Shown here in pieces: positions 38,288 to 46,388 of a DNA stretch of 64,000 nucleotides; position 1 is the first letter of the stretch, and every line of letters begins with the position of its first letter. Below the pieces are notes generated by a model, which was not told the origin of the DNA, searched no databases, and was given only the letters and a program-made list of their open reading frames with translations. The position numbers were made by a program, and so were the translations under genes. This DNA is from Actinoalloteichus hoggarensis. GTDB taxonomy: Bacteria; Actinomycetota; Actinomycetes; Mycobacteriales; Pseudonocardiaceae. The DNA is taken from positions 2,356,001 to 2,420,000 of the forward strand of contig NZ_CP022521.1 in assembly GCF_002234535.1 (NCBI RefSeq). The letters run 5' to 3'.

Positions 38288-39088
38288 CCGGCCGGACACA
38301 CCGGACGACGCCCGCCGGTGTGGCGCGCGGGCCGAGCACGGAGGTCGGGCGAGGCGGGTCTCGGTGGCGCCGTCATCGGTGATCGACGCCCGCGTCATCG
38401 GGTAGGAGCCGCGCGGCGGACATCGGCGGCGAGGCGACACGAGGACATCGAGATTCGGGCTCCGCGGCGAAACCCGCTCGACGTCGATCCCGCCCGCTCG
38501 GGACCGGATTCGGTGACGGTGGCACGCGAGTCGGATAACGCGGACCACGGCGGGGAATGCCGCCTCGCCTCCTGTTCGGCGACATCGTCTCGCGCGCCGA
38601 TCCGATGGTGTTCACGGTGTTCGATCGAATGAGCGGATCGCCTCCGCGCCCTTCTCGACAATCGACGTGCACCGCTGTCGTCACAGGTGCTGGGCTGCTC
38701 GCCGGGCCGGGCGGGGGAGCGCGGATATCGCGATCGGCGCTGGTGGCAGGGTGCGGAAGACGGCGCTGCGGCGCCGAGCCCATTATACCGGGAGATGATC
38801 TCCCCGGCGAGTTGACGAAGATCATGCCGGTGGTGCGTATTCGGCGGCCCGCGGCGCGAGCGGCCGCGGCGATCGAGGGCTAGGGTTGTCGACGGACATA
38901 CACCTCGACGGTATTCGTATCCGGCGTGGTCCCCTGGGGAGCGACGCCGAATAAGGCGCGCGCCTCCGGCGACGATCGTCGATCGATTCGTCGCCATTCC
39001 ACCTGTCTCGCCGATGCCTGGTGCTCTCGCGCGGGTGTCGGCCGCCTCGTACCGAACTGTTCTCCTTCGTGAGGAAGGCACCGTTTTC
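38288..39088. other. 800-bp stretch without a supported gene
   Basis: Contains the terminator of subtilase 3. A 108-codon open frame at 38557-38883 (+) and an overlapping one on the other strand have no ribosome site and no recognisable motif, so neither is called. Confidence 0.45.
38296..38321 (+). terminator. Terminator after subtilase 3
   Basis: 8-bp stem CACACCGG / CCGGTGTG with a 10-nt loop, 8 bases after the stop codon. Confidence 0.6.
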
Positions 39089-39976
39089 ATGGAGCTCGGC
39101 TTTCATCTCCCGATCTTCGACATCGACGGCGGCACCACCGCCATCGCGGGCGAACTGGCCAGGGTGGGTACGGCGGCGGAGGCCTCCGGCGCCACCTGGC
39201 TGTCCTTCATGGACCACTTCTTCCAGATCGAGGCCACCGGGCTTCCGGCGTCCTCGCCCATGCTGGAGGGCTACACCGCGCTGGGCTTCCTGGCCGCGCA
39301 CACCTCGACGATCGAACTCGGCCTGCTGGTCACCGGGGTGACCTATCGGCATCCCGGCGTGCTCGCCAAGATCGTCACCACCCTCGACGTCCTCTCCGGC
39401 GGTCGGGCCGCGCTGGGGATCGGCGCCGCGTGGTTCGAGCGCGAGCATCACGCGCTCGGCGTGCCGTATCCGCCGGTCGCCGAACGGTTCGAGCGGCTGG
39501 AGGAGACGCTGCGCATCTGCGGCCAGATGTGGGACGCGGAGAACGACGGCCCGTTCGAGGGCAGGCATTATCAGCTGGCGGAGACGCTCTGCTCACCGCA
39601 GCCGATCGCGCGGCCGAAGGTGCTCATCGGCGGTGGCGGCGAGCGCAAGACGCTGCGGCTCGTCGCCCAGTACGGCGATGCCTGCAACCTGTTCTCCTCC
39701 TCGACCGACGAGGTTCGCCACAAGCTCGACGTGCTGCGACGGCACTGCGACGACGTGGGACGGGACTACGACGAGATCCGCAAGACGATCCTGGCCTCGG
39801 GCCTGGAGCCGGACCCGGCCACCCACGACGACTTCCTTCGTCAGATGGCGGCCTACGCCGACCTCGGCGTGCACACCGTCATGGTGATGCCGACGACCGG
39901 ATCGCCCGCCTCCTGGATCGACGGCGTCGCCCCCGTGGTGCCGAGGCTCGCCGAACTGGGCGAGCGCGCCTCCTGA
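39089..39976 (+). CDS. Luciferase-like (LLM class) oxidoreductase, probably F420-dependent
   Basis: A 295-residue TIM-barrel flavin/F420 enzyme. Family motifs seen: WLSFMDHFFQI (about 52), TIELGLLVTGVTYRHP (about 80), VTTLDVLSGGRAALGIGAAW (about 97), FERLEETLRICGQMW, and KVLIGGGGERKTLRLVAQYG for the cofactor phosphate. The GIGAAW-type motif is typical of the F420 group of actinobacteria. The substrate cannot be inferred. ATG 39089 follows GAGGAAGG; an upstream open extension is not used. No partner genes are adjacent. Confidence 0.9.
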   Translation: MELGFHLPIFDIDGGTTAIAGELARVGTAAEASGATWLSFMDHFFQIEATGLPASSPMLEGYTALGFLAAHTSTIELGLLVTGVTYRHPGVLAKIVTTLDVLSGGRAALGIGAAWFEREHHALGVPYPPVAERFERLEETLRICGQMWDAENDGPFEGRHYQLAETLCSPQPIARPKVLIGGGGERKTLRLVAQYGDACNLFSSSTDEVRHKLDVLRRHCDDVGRDYDEIRKTILASGLEPDPATHDDFLRQMAAYADLGVHTVMVMPTTGSPASWIDGVAPVVPRLAELGERAS

Positions 39977-40288
39977 CGCGCGGCGGGCACGCGGCGGTGG
40001 GCGTGGGTCACGGGCCGCCCGGTGTGTTCGGGCGCCCCGGCCGTCGGCTCCCGGCGTCGACGCGTGCCCGATCCGGCGTCGCTCCGCCGTCGCGCGTCCG
40101 ATCCGCCCACCCCGGACAGCGGCATCCTCCGGGGCCGATCGGCACGCTGCACACCGCCCTCGGCGCGGCCTGCGTCACCGGGTGACGGGGTGCGGCGGGG
40201 CCTGATCGTGGTCCGCGAGGGATCGTGGTCGGCCGCGCCGAGCAACCGGCGCGGCGGGCGTGCCGATCCCCGCCACCGGGGAGACGAC

Positions 40289-40322
40289 GGCGGCGGGCAG
40301 GAGGAGGGGCCTGCCCGCCGCC
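40289..40322 (-). terminator. Terminator of the trypsin-like protease gene
   Basis: Perfect 13-bp stem GGCGGCGGGCAGG / CCTGCCCGCCGCC with an 8-nt loop, 17 bases past the minus-strand stop. The rest of the 39977-40338 gap shows no gene. Confidence 0.8.
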
Positions 40323-40338
40323 GAAGCATGCGGGTTGA

Positions 40339-41133
40339 TCAGGAGGCGATCCGAGCCTCGAGGTCGGCCGCGTAGGCGCCGACTCTGGTGTAGACGCCGG
40401 GATAGCCCGCCTCGGCGCAGCCTCGGCCGAAGGACGTCAGCCCGACCAGCACCCCGTCCACCACCAGCGGCCCGCCGGAGTCGCCCTGACAGGCGTCGAT
40501 GCCGCCCTCCGGGTAGCCCGCACAGATCATCGAGGCGCTGTCGTAGGAGATGCCGTAGCCCGCGGCGCAGGTGGCGTCGCTGGTCAGCGGGGCCTCGGCC
40601 TGGAGCAGATACCGCGACGACGATCCGGTCTCGGTGACACCCCAGCCCAGGATCGTCGCCGGGTTTCCCTCGGCGTAGACGGCGTCGTCGGCCGCCGCCG
40701 CGAATTCGACGGTCGCGTAGGACAGATCCGTCTCCAGCGTCAGCACGGCGATGTCGTCGCCCGAGGTCACCGTGACGTAGTCCGGGTGGACCCAGATGTC
40801 GGTGACGCCGACGACCTCGCCCGCCGTGCCCTGCTTGTCCTCGCGGCCCGCGACCACGGCCACCGAGGACGGGCTGTCGTCCTCGACGCAGTGCGCGGCG
40901 GTGGCGACCTTGTCCGGGGCGACGAGCGCGCCACCGCAGAACTGGATCCCACTCGGCGTCGTGAGGTAGACGGTGTACGGGTGATCCTCGATCGACGCCC
41001 GCTCGCCGCCGATCACCCGCGTCTCCACGGGATCGTCGGCCGCCGTCGCGACGCCGAAGCCGGTGACGCTGAGTGACACCGCCGCCAGTGATGCTCCGAG
41101 CAGCGTCCGCAGGCGAGGCAGGGGAATCGCCAT
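40339..41133 (-). CDS. Secreted trypsin-like serine protease (S1)
   Basis: A 264-residue exported protease. It has a signal peptide (about 1-31, RTLLGASLAAVSLSVTGFGV) and a short propeptide. The mature start is RVIGGERASIEDHPYTVYL. The catalytic triad is His in TAAHCVEDD, Asp in SGDDIAVLTL and Ser in CQGDSGGPLVV. The Asp six residues before the Ser motif (GIDACQGDSGG) predicts trypsin-like cleavage after Arg or Lys. Six Cys fit three disulphides. ATG 41133 follows AAGGAG. It resembles Streptomyces griseus trypsin-type enzymes and is probably secreted for nutrient use or for activation of other exoproteins. Confidence 0.94.
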   Translation of the reverse strand: MAIPLPRLRTLLGASLAAVSLSVTGFGVATAADDPVETRVIGGERASIEDHPYTVYLTTPSGIQFCGGALVAPDKVATAAHCVEDDSPSSVAVVAGREDKQGTAGEVVGVTDIWVHPDYVTVTSGDDIAVLTLETDLSYATVEFAAAADDAVYAEGNPATILGWGVTETGSSSRYLLQAEAPLTSDATCAAGYGISYDSASMICAGYPEGGIDACQGDSGGPLVVDGVLVGLTSFGRGCAEAGYPGVYTRVGAYAADLEARIAS

Positions 41134-41577
41134 GGGGTTCTCCTTCGTCTCAGGTTCTCGGTCGAGCGCTCTCACATCAACAGAGGCAGTGAATCACTGA
41201 CAAGCGTCCGTTCGGGTTAGCTGTCACCGATCGGGGGTCTCGGAGGTGGAACCAGTGACGAACATTTCACCGGAAGTGACCGCGTTGATCACCGATCTGT
41301 GGCCGGTGACGATCTCGACGCGGAGCGTGATCTCCGAGGGAGGTGTGCCGGGCGGGCCCGTCCAGACGGACCGGAGCGTTCTCGTCGGCGCCCGACCGTC
41401 ACGCGGCGCGATCATTCGGCCGACGTCTCCGCGCGACACCGACGCGACCGAGGGGGGCTCGCCGCGGCCCGGCCCGCGTTCGACGCGAGCCAGGCGGGCG
41501 GACGTGGCACCGTGCGAGATCGGTCACGAAGATCAGCCGTGCTTGCCCGACGCCGACGCGGCCGGTATTCAGTGACG
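41134..41577. other. Divergent promoter region between the trypsin and aminotransferase genes
   Basis: No gene is supported. AT-richer bases 41170-41300 probably hold the two promoters. Confidence 0.4.
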
Positions 41578-42780
41578 ATGGTCTCGATGACGGACACCGA
41601 TGTCGCCAGAGCACGCGCGCTCACCCTCGGCTGTGGCGAGGTCGTCCACCTCAACAACGCGGGCGCCGCGCTGCCGCCCGCCCCCGTCACCGACACCGTC
41701 GTGGCGCACCTGCGGGCCGAGGCGATGCGCGGCGGCTACGAGGCGGCCGACGAGGCCGCGCCCCGCGCCGAGGCCGTGTACCGGTCGATCGCCGCCCTGA
41801 TCGGCGCCGAACCCGAGGACATCTCGATCACCGACAGTGCGACCCGCGCCTGGCAGTCGGTGTTCTACTCGATCCCCTTCGCACCCGGCGATCGCATTCT
41901 GACCTGCAAGGCCGACTACGCCAGCAACGCCGTCGCGCTGTTGCAGACGGCGCGACGCACGGGCGCCGAGATCGAGGTCGTCGGCGACGACGCGAGCGGC
42001 CAGCTCGACGTCGCCGACCTCCGCCGCCGGATCGACGGTCGGGTCCGGCTGATCTCGCTGACCCACGTCCCGACCCAGGGCGGCCTGGTCAACCCGGCCG
42101 AGGAGGTCGGCGCGATCGCCGAGGAGGCGGGCATCCCCTTCCTGCTCGACGCCTGTCAGTCCGCGGGCCAGCTCGACCTCGACGTCACCCGGCTGCGCTG
42201 CGACGCGCTCAGCGCCACCGGACGCAAGTACCTGCGGGGTCCGCGCGGGACCGGCTTCCTCTACACCCACCCTCGCCTGCGGGCGAAACTCGAACCGACG
42301 ATGCTCGACCTGCGGTCCGCGACCTGGACCGCGCCCGACAGCTACCAGGTGCACGAGGACGGCAGGCGGTTCGAGAACTGGGAGCGGAACCTCGCCGCCG
42401 TGCTCGGCCTCGGGGCGGCGGTGGATCACGCACTGTCCTGGGGCCTGCCCGCCATCGAGGAACGGGTGAGCGGGCTCGCCGCGGGCCTGCGCACCGAGCT
42501 GGCGGCGATTCCCGGCGTCACCGTCCACGATCAGGGGGTGCGTCGCTGCGGGATCGTCACCTTCAGCCTCGCGGGAACACCCTCGGCTCGACTGCGCAGG
42601 CTGCTCGGCTCGGAGAACATCAACACGAGTCTGTCGCGGCGCGAGTCCGCGCAACACGACTTCACCGCGCGCGACCTGCCGGAGATGGTGCGGGCCTCCG
42701 TGCACTACTACAACACCGAGGACGAACTGGGCAGGCTCGTCGACGCGGTGGCGCGGTCGTCGAGGCGCCGGGCGGGCTGA
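41578..42780 (+). CDS. Class V aminotransferase-fold PLP enzyme (cysteine desulfurase/isopenicillin epimerase type)
   Basis: A PLP enzyme of about 400 residues. Motifs: VVHLNNAGAALPPAPV (substrate loop), SITDSATRAWQSVFYSIPFA, DACQSAGQLDLDV (PLP Asp), ALSATGRKYLRGPRGTGFLY (PLP Lys in GRKYLRGP), and the C-terminal MVRASVHYYNTEDEL typical of the family. The ATG at 41578 or 41587 is used; neither has a clear ribosome site, and TATTCA lies just upstream of GTG 41572, so a leaderless mRNA is possible. A free-standing gene with no sulfur-carrier neighbours; it may be a lyase, racemase or aminotransferase. Confidence 0.85.
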   Translation: MVSMTDTDVARARALTLGCGEVVHLNNAGAALPPAPVTDTVVAHLRAEAMRGGYEAADEAAPRAEAVYRSIAALIGAEPEDISITDSATRAWQSVFYSIPFAPGDRILTCKADYASNAVALLQTARRTGAEIEVVGDDASGQLDVADLRRRIDGRVRLISLTHVPTQGGLVNPAEEVGAIAEEAGIPFLLDACQSAGQLDLDVTRLRCDALSATGRKYLRGPRGTGFLYTHPRLRAKLEPTMLDLRSATWTAPDSYQVHEDGRRFENWERNLAAVLGLGAAVDHALSWGLPAIEERVSGLAAGLRTELAAIPGVTVHDQGVRRCGIVTFSLAGTPSARLRRLLGSENINTSLSRRESAQHDFTARDLPEMVRASVHYYNTEDELGRLVDAVARSSRRRAG

Positions 42781-42790
42781 GGCCGACGTC

Positions 42791-42825
42791 CCGATGCCGG
42801 ACGTCCCTCCGGCGTCCGGCATCGG
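42791..42825 (+). terminator. Terminator after the class V aminotransferase
   Basis: Perfect 13-bp stem CCGATGCCGGACG / CGTCCGGCATCGG with a 9-nt loop, 10 bases after the stop codon. Confidence 0.8.
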
Positions 42826-42918
42826 TTCGTGCGGACGGAGCGAACAGGCGGGGCGGTGGGCCGCCTGTGAGACGGACGTCCCGGCCGAACAGGCCGCCGG
42901 CCGGCTGCCATCAGCGCC

Positions 42919-42985
42919 TCAGTCCCAGTCCTGCGCCCCGCTGGTCTGGTACCGGTTCACCCCGCGTCTGGGAGAAGTTCTTCTC
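42919..42985 (+). repeat. Left copy of the nrdB 3'-end direct repeat (possible att remnant)
   Basis: These 67 bases match the last bases of nrdB at 46323-46388 in the same orientation. About 60 of 67 aligned positions agree, with six substitutions and one inserted C. Similarity starts exactly at the nrdB stop codon complement and ends abruptly after TTCTTCTC. It cannot be coding here because of the inserted base. A short copy of a gene's 3' end flanking foreign-looking genes is the usual mark of site-specific integration. Confidence 0.65.
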
Positions 42986-43127
42986 TTCTCGCGGACACCC
43001 GGAGTATCCGTACGTACATCGTCGTACACGTGCGCGGAACTGCGAAGACTCCGCATGACCTGTCTCCTCCTGTCCACTCTCGTTCGCAGGATCTCGCACA
43101 GATAGCCCGAGGAGAGTGCAGACATGA

Positions 43128-43601
43128 TCAAGGCTTCGTCCACGGTAGATCAGCAGGGCGGCCGACTCCGGTCGAGCGCGGACGTCGACCAATCCAGGCG
43201 CGGCGTGCCGAGGCAGCCCCGGCCTTGTCGAGAGATCGAACACGGCGCCACAGGGTGTATTCGTCGACGCGCAGCTCCTCGGCGACCTCAGCCGCCGCAC
43301 CGCTCCACTCCATCGCGTTCCGCAGGTCGGGCAAGGTGATGAGTCGACCAGCGGCGACCTGGTGCACTGTCCGCTCGACGTGGATGAGCGAGGCCGGGGC
43401 GATCGTTCCGTCGCCGCGCTCGTGGTGGACGAGTTCGTGTGCCGGAGTCGCACGCCCCGACCGCGCTGAGCCGCCGAATCAGCCGAATGAGGCCGCTCGC
43501 AAGAGCGTGATCCCCCAGGTTTCGATGTGGCCGCCGTCGTCGACGGTGATGCCGAGAACCTCGGCGTGTCTCCACGGGTCATAGGTAGTGGTGCTCTGCA
43601 C
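43128..43601 (-). pseudogene. Broken ImmA/IrrE-family metallopeptidase gene
   Basis: GTG 43601 follows GGAGG. The first frame reads TTTYDPWRHAEVLGITVDDG and HIETWGITLLRAASFG before a stop. A second frame continues APAHELVHHERGDGTIAPAS, HVERTVHQVAAGRLITLPDL and AAEVAEELRVDEYTLWRRVR. HELVH is the HExxH zinc motif, and the HVERxVxxxAAxRLI and VAEELxVDxxTL parts match the ImmA/IrrE proteases common on actinobacterial mobile elements. At least one indel and probably a small deletion separate the two halves. Confidence 0.65.
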
Positions 43602-43793
43602 TCGCAGCCTCCGCAGCCGCCGGGGTGACGTTGCTGAGCCCCCATACTCAGGTGTCGTCCCCGTCTTCCATGGCTCGCACGGATCGTCCTCGGCTCGTCC
43701 CGGCCGCCGATCTACGGCGACGGGTAGGTAGTCGTGAAGCCGAAACGAGGGCCTCGACCGGATGTCGGCCGAGGCGCTTCGTGGGTGCGGGTG

Positions 43794-44121
43794 TCAGAAG
43801 ATGCAGGCGCCGCGCGGCACACTGCCGTTGGCACGGTAGTTCACGCTGGACACGACTGGGGATTCCTGCTTGATACGGGCGGCGAGGCCCCGCCCAGGCC
43901 CGTTCCTCCTCCGGGCTCGGGAACCTGGAGTCCCTTGGATCGCGTGAGTCGTAGATGGCCTGGTACTCCTCGTCCCAGGCAGCGAGGTCGCGTGCGAGCT
44001 CGTCACTGAGGGAGAGCCGCTGGGCGGCCTCCTCGATCGGTCGCTGCAGCAGTGGGTCGTCTGGGACGCTGAACCAGATGCATTCCTCGTCCCAGCCGGC
44101 GTAGAGCGTGACGTCATACAT
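43794..44121 (-). pseudogene. Immunity-like gene of the toxin pair, one extra base in a G run
   Basis: ATG 44121 overlaps the toxin stop by 8 bases (ATGTATGA). The frame reads MYDVTLYAGWDEECIWFSV, then LSLSDELARDLAAWDEEY and RDPRDSRFPSPEEERAW. At the GGGG run (plus-strand CCCC at 43888-43891) one base too many shifts the frame. Removing it gives LAARIKQESPVVSSVNYRA and a normal end at 43794, a 108-residue protein. It is homologous to the two immunity-like genes at 34.6-35.4 kb. Either inactivated, phase-variable or a homopolymer error. Confidence 0.65.
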
Positions 44122-44894
44122 TTCTGCCCCGTTCCTTGTGAGGTCGGAGGATACGGTGAAACGGGATCGGGTTCGCACCGACGATGTAGCCGTTGTCGCC
44201 GACGGTGATCGCGACCCGGCGTGGGCCGTCGCCGATGTCCGCCTCGTACACCGTTCGGTCCTTCCCGCTGTATCCGACCACCCCGGCCGCGCTCCAACGC
44301 TGCGAAGATCAGCTCCGGAATCTGATCGCGTCGGGTGCCCAAGGCTTCGAACTCGTCGGGCCTTCCTTCGCTCTGGATGTGGTCGAGCCCGGAGCCGCCG
44401 TTGCCGCGTTCCATCCAGACGATGCGACCGCCACGTAGTCGGGTCATGCGGACGATCTTCTTCGGGCTGATCTTCGTCCCGCCTCGGCGGAGTTCCGCGA
44501 TCCAACCCGCGTATCGCGCCGCTGGATCAGCATTCCCCCCGGTCGGCGCCGAATCTTCGGGCGGTGCAGCTTGGCGATCGTCATCGTCGATTCGGGTCGG
44601 CGGCGTGACGTGGGCGTCGTCGCCGATGCCGTGTCCCGCGATGTCGTGGCAGTAGCCGTCGATGACACCCTGCGCTTCGATGAACCGATCGCGGGCAGCA
44701 CGGACCTCCTCGCCCGAGGCACGTGCCAGACGGTTGGTTCGTTCGACCTCTGGTTGTGTAGAGCCTGCGGTGGCATCGGCGAAGATGGTGGCGCCGTCCG
44801 TGATCGCGGTATCGGCTTCGGTTGCTGCCCTTCGTGCGTCGGCCAGGAGGGCGTGAGCCCGACGAAGTCGTGCCACCATCTCGGTGACAGACAC
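44114..44894 (-). pseudogene. Polymorphic-toxin gene, one extra base in a G run
   Basis: GTG 44894 follows GAGGAG. Residues 1-100 are an alpha-helical delivery region (VTEMVARLRRAHALLADARR, ATAGSTQPEVERTNRLARAS). A Thr/Asp/Pro linker follows, then a toxin domain: RRGGTKISPKKIVRMTRLRG, GRIVWMERGNGGSGLDHI and IPELIFAALERGR. At GGGG (plus-strand CCCC at 44281-44284) one extra base shifts the frame. Removing it gives RVVGYSGKDRTVYEADIGDG and VAITVGDNGYIVGANPIPFH, the standard end of this toxin family, and a 259-residue product. I judge the toxin domain a likely nuclease of the BECR-like kind; that is inference. The next gene is its immunity partner. Confidence 0.68.
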
Positions 44895-45070
44895 GCGACT
44901 CCTCAGGCTCGTGGTCGTCTGTGTGGATCGGGCGACCTCGACTCTGCGAGGGGCTGCTGTCCACCCCGGCATACGGCGTGAACCCGCAGAGCGGCTCGTC
45001 AGAGTGAGTATGTCGCGATGCGACCATGCTTGCCCTCGTCAGCGTGGTAGGACAAGCGTTCCACCGTGGT

Positions 45071-45442
45071 TCAGCCTATGGAGTGACGGGCGATGTCGTA
45101 CCGACCAGGGATCTCCTGAAAGGCGACCAGACGGTGGATGGTGGCGTCGTCGATGCCGGCGTCGTGGTCGTCGATGACGACGAGCTTGTCATCGTCGTCG
45201 TGGTGGCGGTGGATGACGGCCACCACGATGCCGTCGGCGTGGTCGGCCGGGGTCGTGGTGAGGTAGTAGGCGTCTAGGTCGTCGCCGTCAGGGGCCGGGA
45301 CACCGGGCAGGTAGCCGTAGTTCACCGGGTAGCGGTAGCCGTGCCGCGGGTGGAGGCTTCCTGCGGGACGGTCGATGCGCACACTGACCCGCTGGTGCAG
45401 GTAGGCCGTGGCCAAGCGCAGCGACGCCGAAGGCACGATCAC
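45071..45442 (-). CDS. Short inorganic pyrophosphatase-like protein
   Basis: A 123-residue cytosolic protein. Soluble pyrophosphatase motifs are kept: HPRHGYRYPVNYGYLPG, APDGDDLDAYYL (the acidic metal-binding cluster) and GIVVAVIHRHHDDDDKLVV. It is shorter than the usual 160-180 residues and looks like the compact PPase-type proteins often found beside NUDIX genes. GTG 45442 is preceded by a GGCAGG-like site. It is expected to split pyrophosphate or a similar phosphoanhydride. It lies inside the putative island, in line with the NUDIX gene upstream of it. Confidence 0.75.
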   Translation of the reverse strand: MIVPSASLRLATAYLHQRVSVRIDRPAGSLHPRHGYRYPVNYGYLPGVPAPDGDDLDAYYLTTTPADHADGIVVAVIHRHHDDDDKLVVIDDHDAGIDDATIHRLVAFQEIPGRYDIARHSIG

Positions 45443-45532
45443 CCTGCCATCGTTGCACCGGTGCCGCCTGCTGGCCGTGCTTGAGTTCTAACGGTCATCG
45501 CGACACCCGACCTCCGGGGGGCACTTTGTCGT

Positions 45533-46027
45533 TCAGCTGATCCGGTCCCACCCGAGCAGGCCGAATCCGACGCCGTCACGGTAGGCCCGGATGCCTGCGA
45601 GCGGGTACGGGATGACATCGTCAGGCAGGAAGTCGAGTGGGAACCACGCGACGCCGGAGCACTTGTCTGGTTCGCCGTTGACCGGTTCGCCGATCCACCG
45701 CCGCGTCTCGAAGAACATGCCTAGTCGGGGTGCGGGCCCGGAACCAGCCACGTGCACAGTGTGCGCGTGGCGCAGATTCGCCGGCTCGATCAGCACGCCG
45801 ACCTCTTCCGCCGCCTCCCGAGCCGCAGCGTCGAGTACGGACTCGCCTGGATCGAGCTTGCCTGACGGCAGGTGCCACATGCCGTCCCAGTCTCCGCGTC
45901 GCCGGCGGGTGAGCAGCACGGTGTCGTCACGCACAAGCAACACGTGAACGTCGATGACGGTCGGTCGGGCGGGCGACGACTGGTTTTCCGCAGGACTCGT
46001 CACGTCACCGGCGGGTTGCAGCACCAT
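45533..46027 (-). CDS. NUDIX hydrolase
   Basis: A 164-residue cytosolic hydrolase of nucleoside-diphosphate-linked compounds. The NUDIX box is complete: GKLDPGESVLDAAAREAAEE followed by VGV, with the GX5EX7REUXEEXGU spacing. VHVLLVRDDTVLLTRRRRGD precedes it, and the MWHLPSGK lead is like the ADP-ribose/nucleotide-cleaning group. ATG 46027 is 9 bases after the stop of an upstream remnant, which suggests a former operon. Substrate unknown. Confidence 0.87.
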   Translation of the reverse strand: MVLQPAGDVTSPAENQSSPARPTVIDVHVLLVRDDTVLLTRRRRGDWDGMWHLPSGKLDPGESVLDAAAREAAEEVGVLIEPANLRHAHTVHVAGSGPAPRLGMFFETRRWIGEPVNGEPDKCSGVAWFPLDFLPDDVIPYPLAGIRAYRDGVGFGLLGWDRIS

Positions 46028-46036
46028 GCCGGAAGG

Positions 46037-46190
46037 CTACGTGCCCTCTACCAGCTCGATGATCCGGATCTTGAGGTGGTCCCCGACCTCGACCGGCGAC
46101 GAACCTGAGGTGTCTGAGCCGAGCACGCGGTGCCCGCGCCGGGAGAGCGGTGCTGCGGCTTCCTCATGCAGCGGTCTGCGTGAATCGTGC
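46037..46190 (-). pseudogene. C-terminal remnant of an unrecognised gene upstream of the NUDIX gene
   Basis: A frame ending at 46037 reads HEEAAAPLSRRGHRVLGSDT and VEVGDHLKIRIIELVEGT. It looks protein-like, with a beta-strand-rich end as in GntR/UTRA-type regulators, but it has no start or N-terminal domain. Low certainty. Confidence 0.3.
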
Positions 46191-46216
46191 TTCGGTCGCC
46201 GCCGAGCGAGAGGGAC

Positions 46217-46308
46217 GGGGGAGGTGCTCGCCGAAGATCGTCTTGTCGAACGAGAGTCCGGAAGAAGACAGCGAGTGAAGCGCCGGCCTGCTCTCGAACA
46301 CCTCCCCC
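46217..46308. repeat. Inverted repeat at the island boundary
   Basis: GGGGGAGGTGCTCG (46217-46230) and CGAACACCTCCCCC (46295-46308) are inverted copies with one mismatch in 14, 64 bases apart, ending 15 bases before the nrdB stop. It could be a long-loop terminator of nrdB or a recombinase arm site. Confidence 0.45.
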
Positions 46309-46322
46309 TGATGCCTACGTGA

Positions 46323-46388
46323 TCAGTCCCAGTCCAGCGCCCCGCCGGTCTGGTACTCGTTCACCCGCGTCTCGAAGAAGTTCTTCTC
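46323..46388 (+). repeat. Right copy of the nrdB 3'-end direct repeat
   Basis: The intact 3' end of nrdB, the partner of the degenerate copy at 42919-42985. Confidence 0.6.

Noticed and set aside
38557-38883. 108-codon frame after subtilase 3
   Set aside because: No ribosome site, no motif, overlapped by an equally plausible antisense frame.
43030-43584. Plus-strand 184-codon frame over the ImmA/IrrE remnant
   Set aside because: The minus strand holds the HELVH motif and family helices; the plus frame has no motif or ribosome site.
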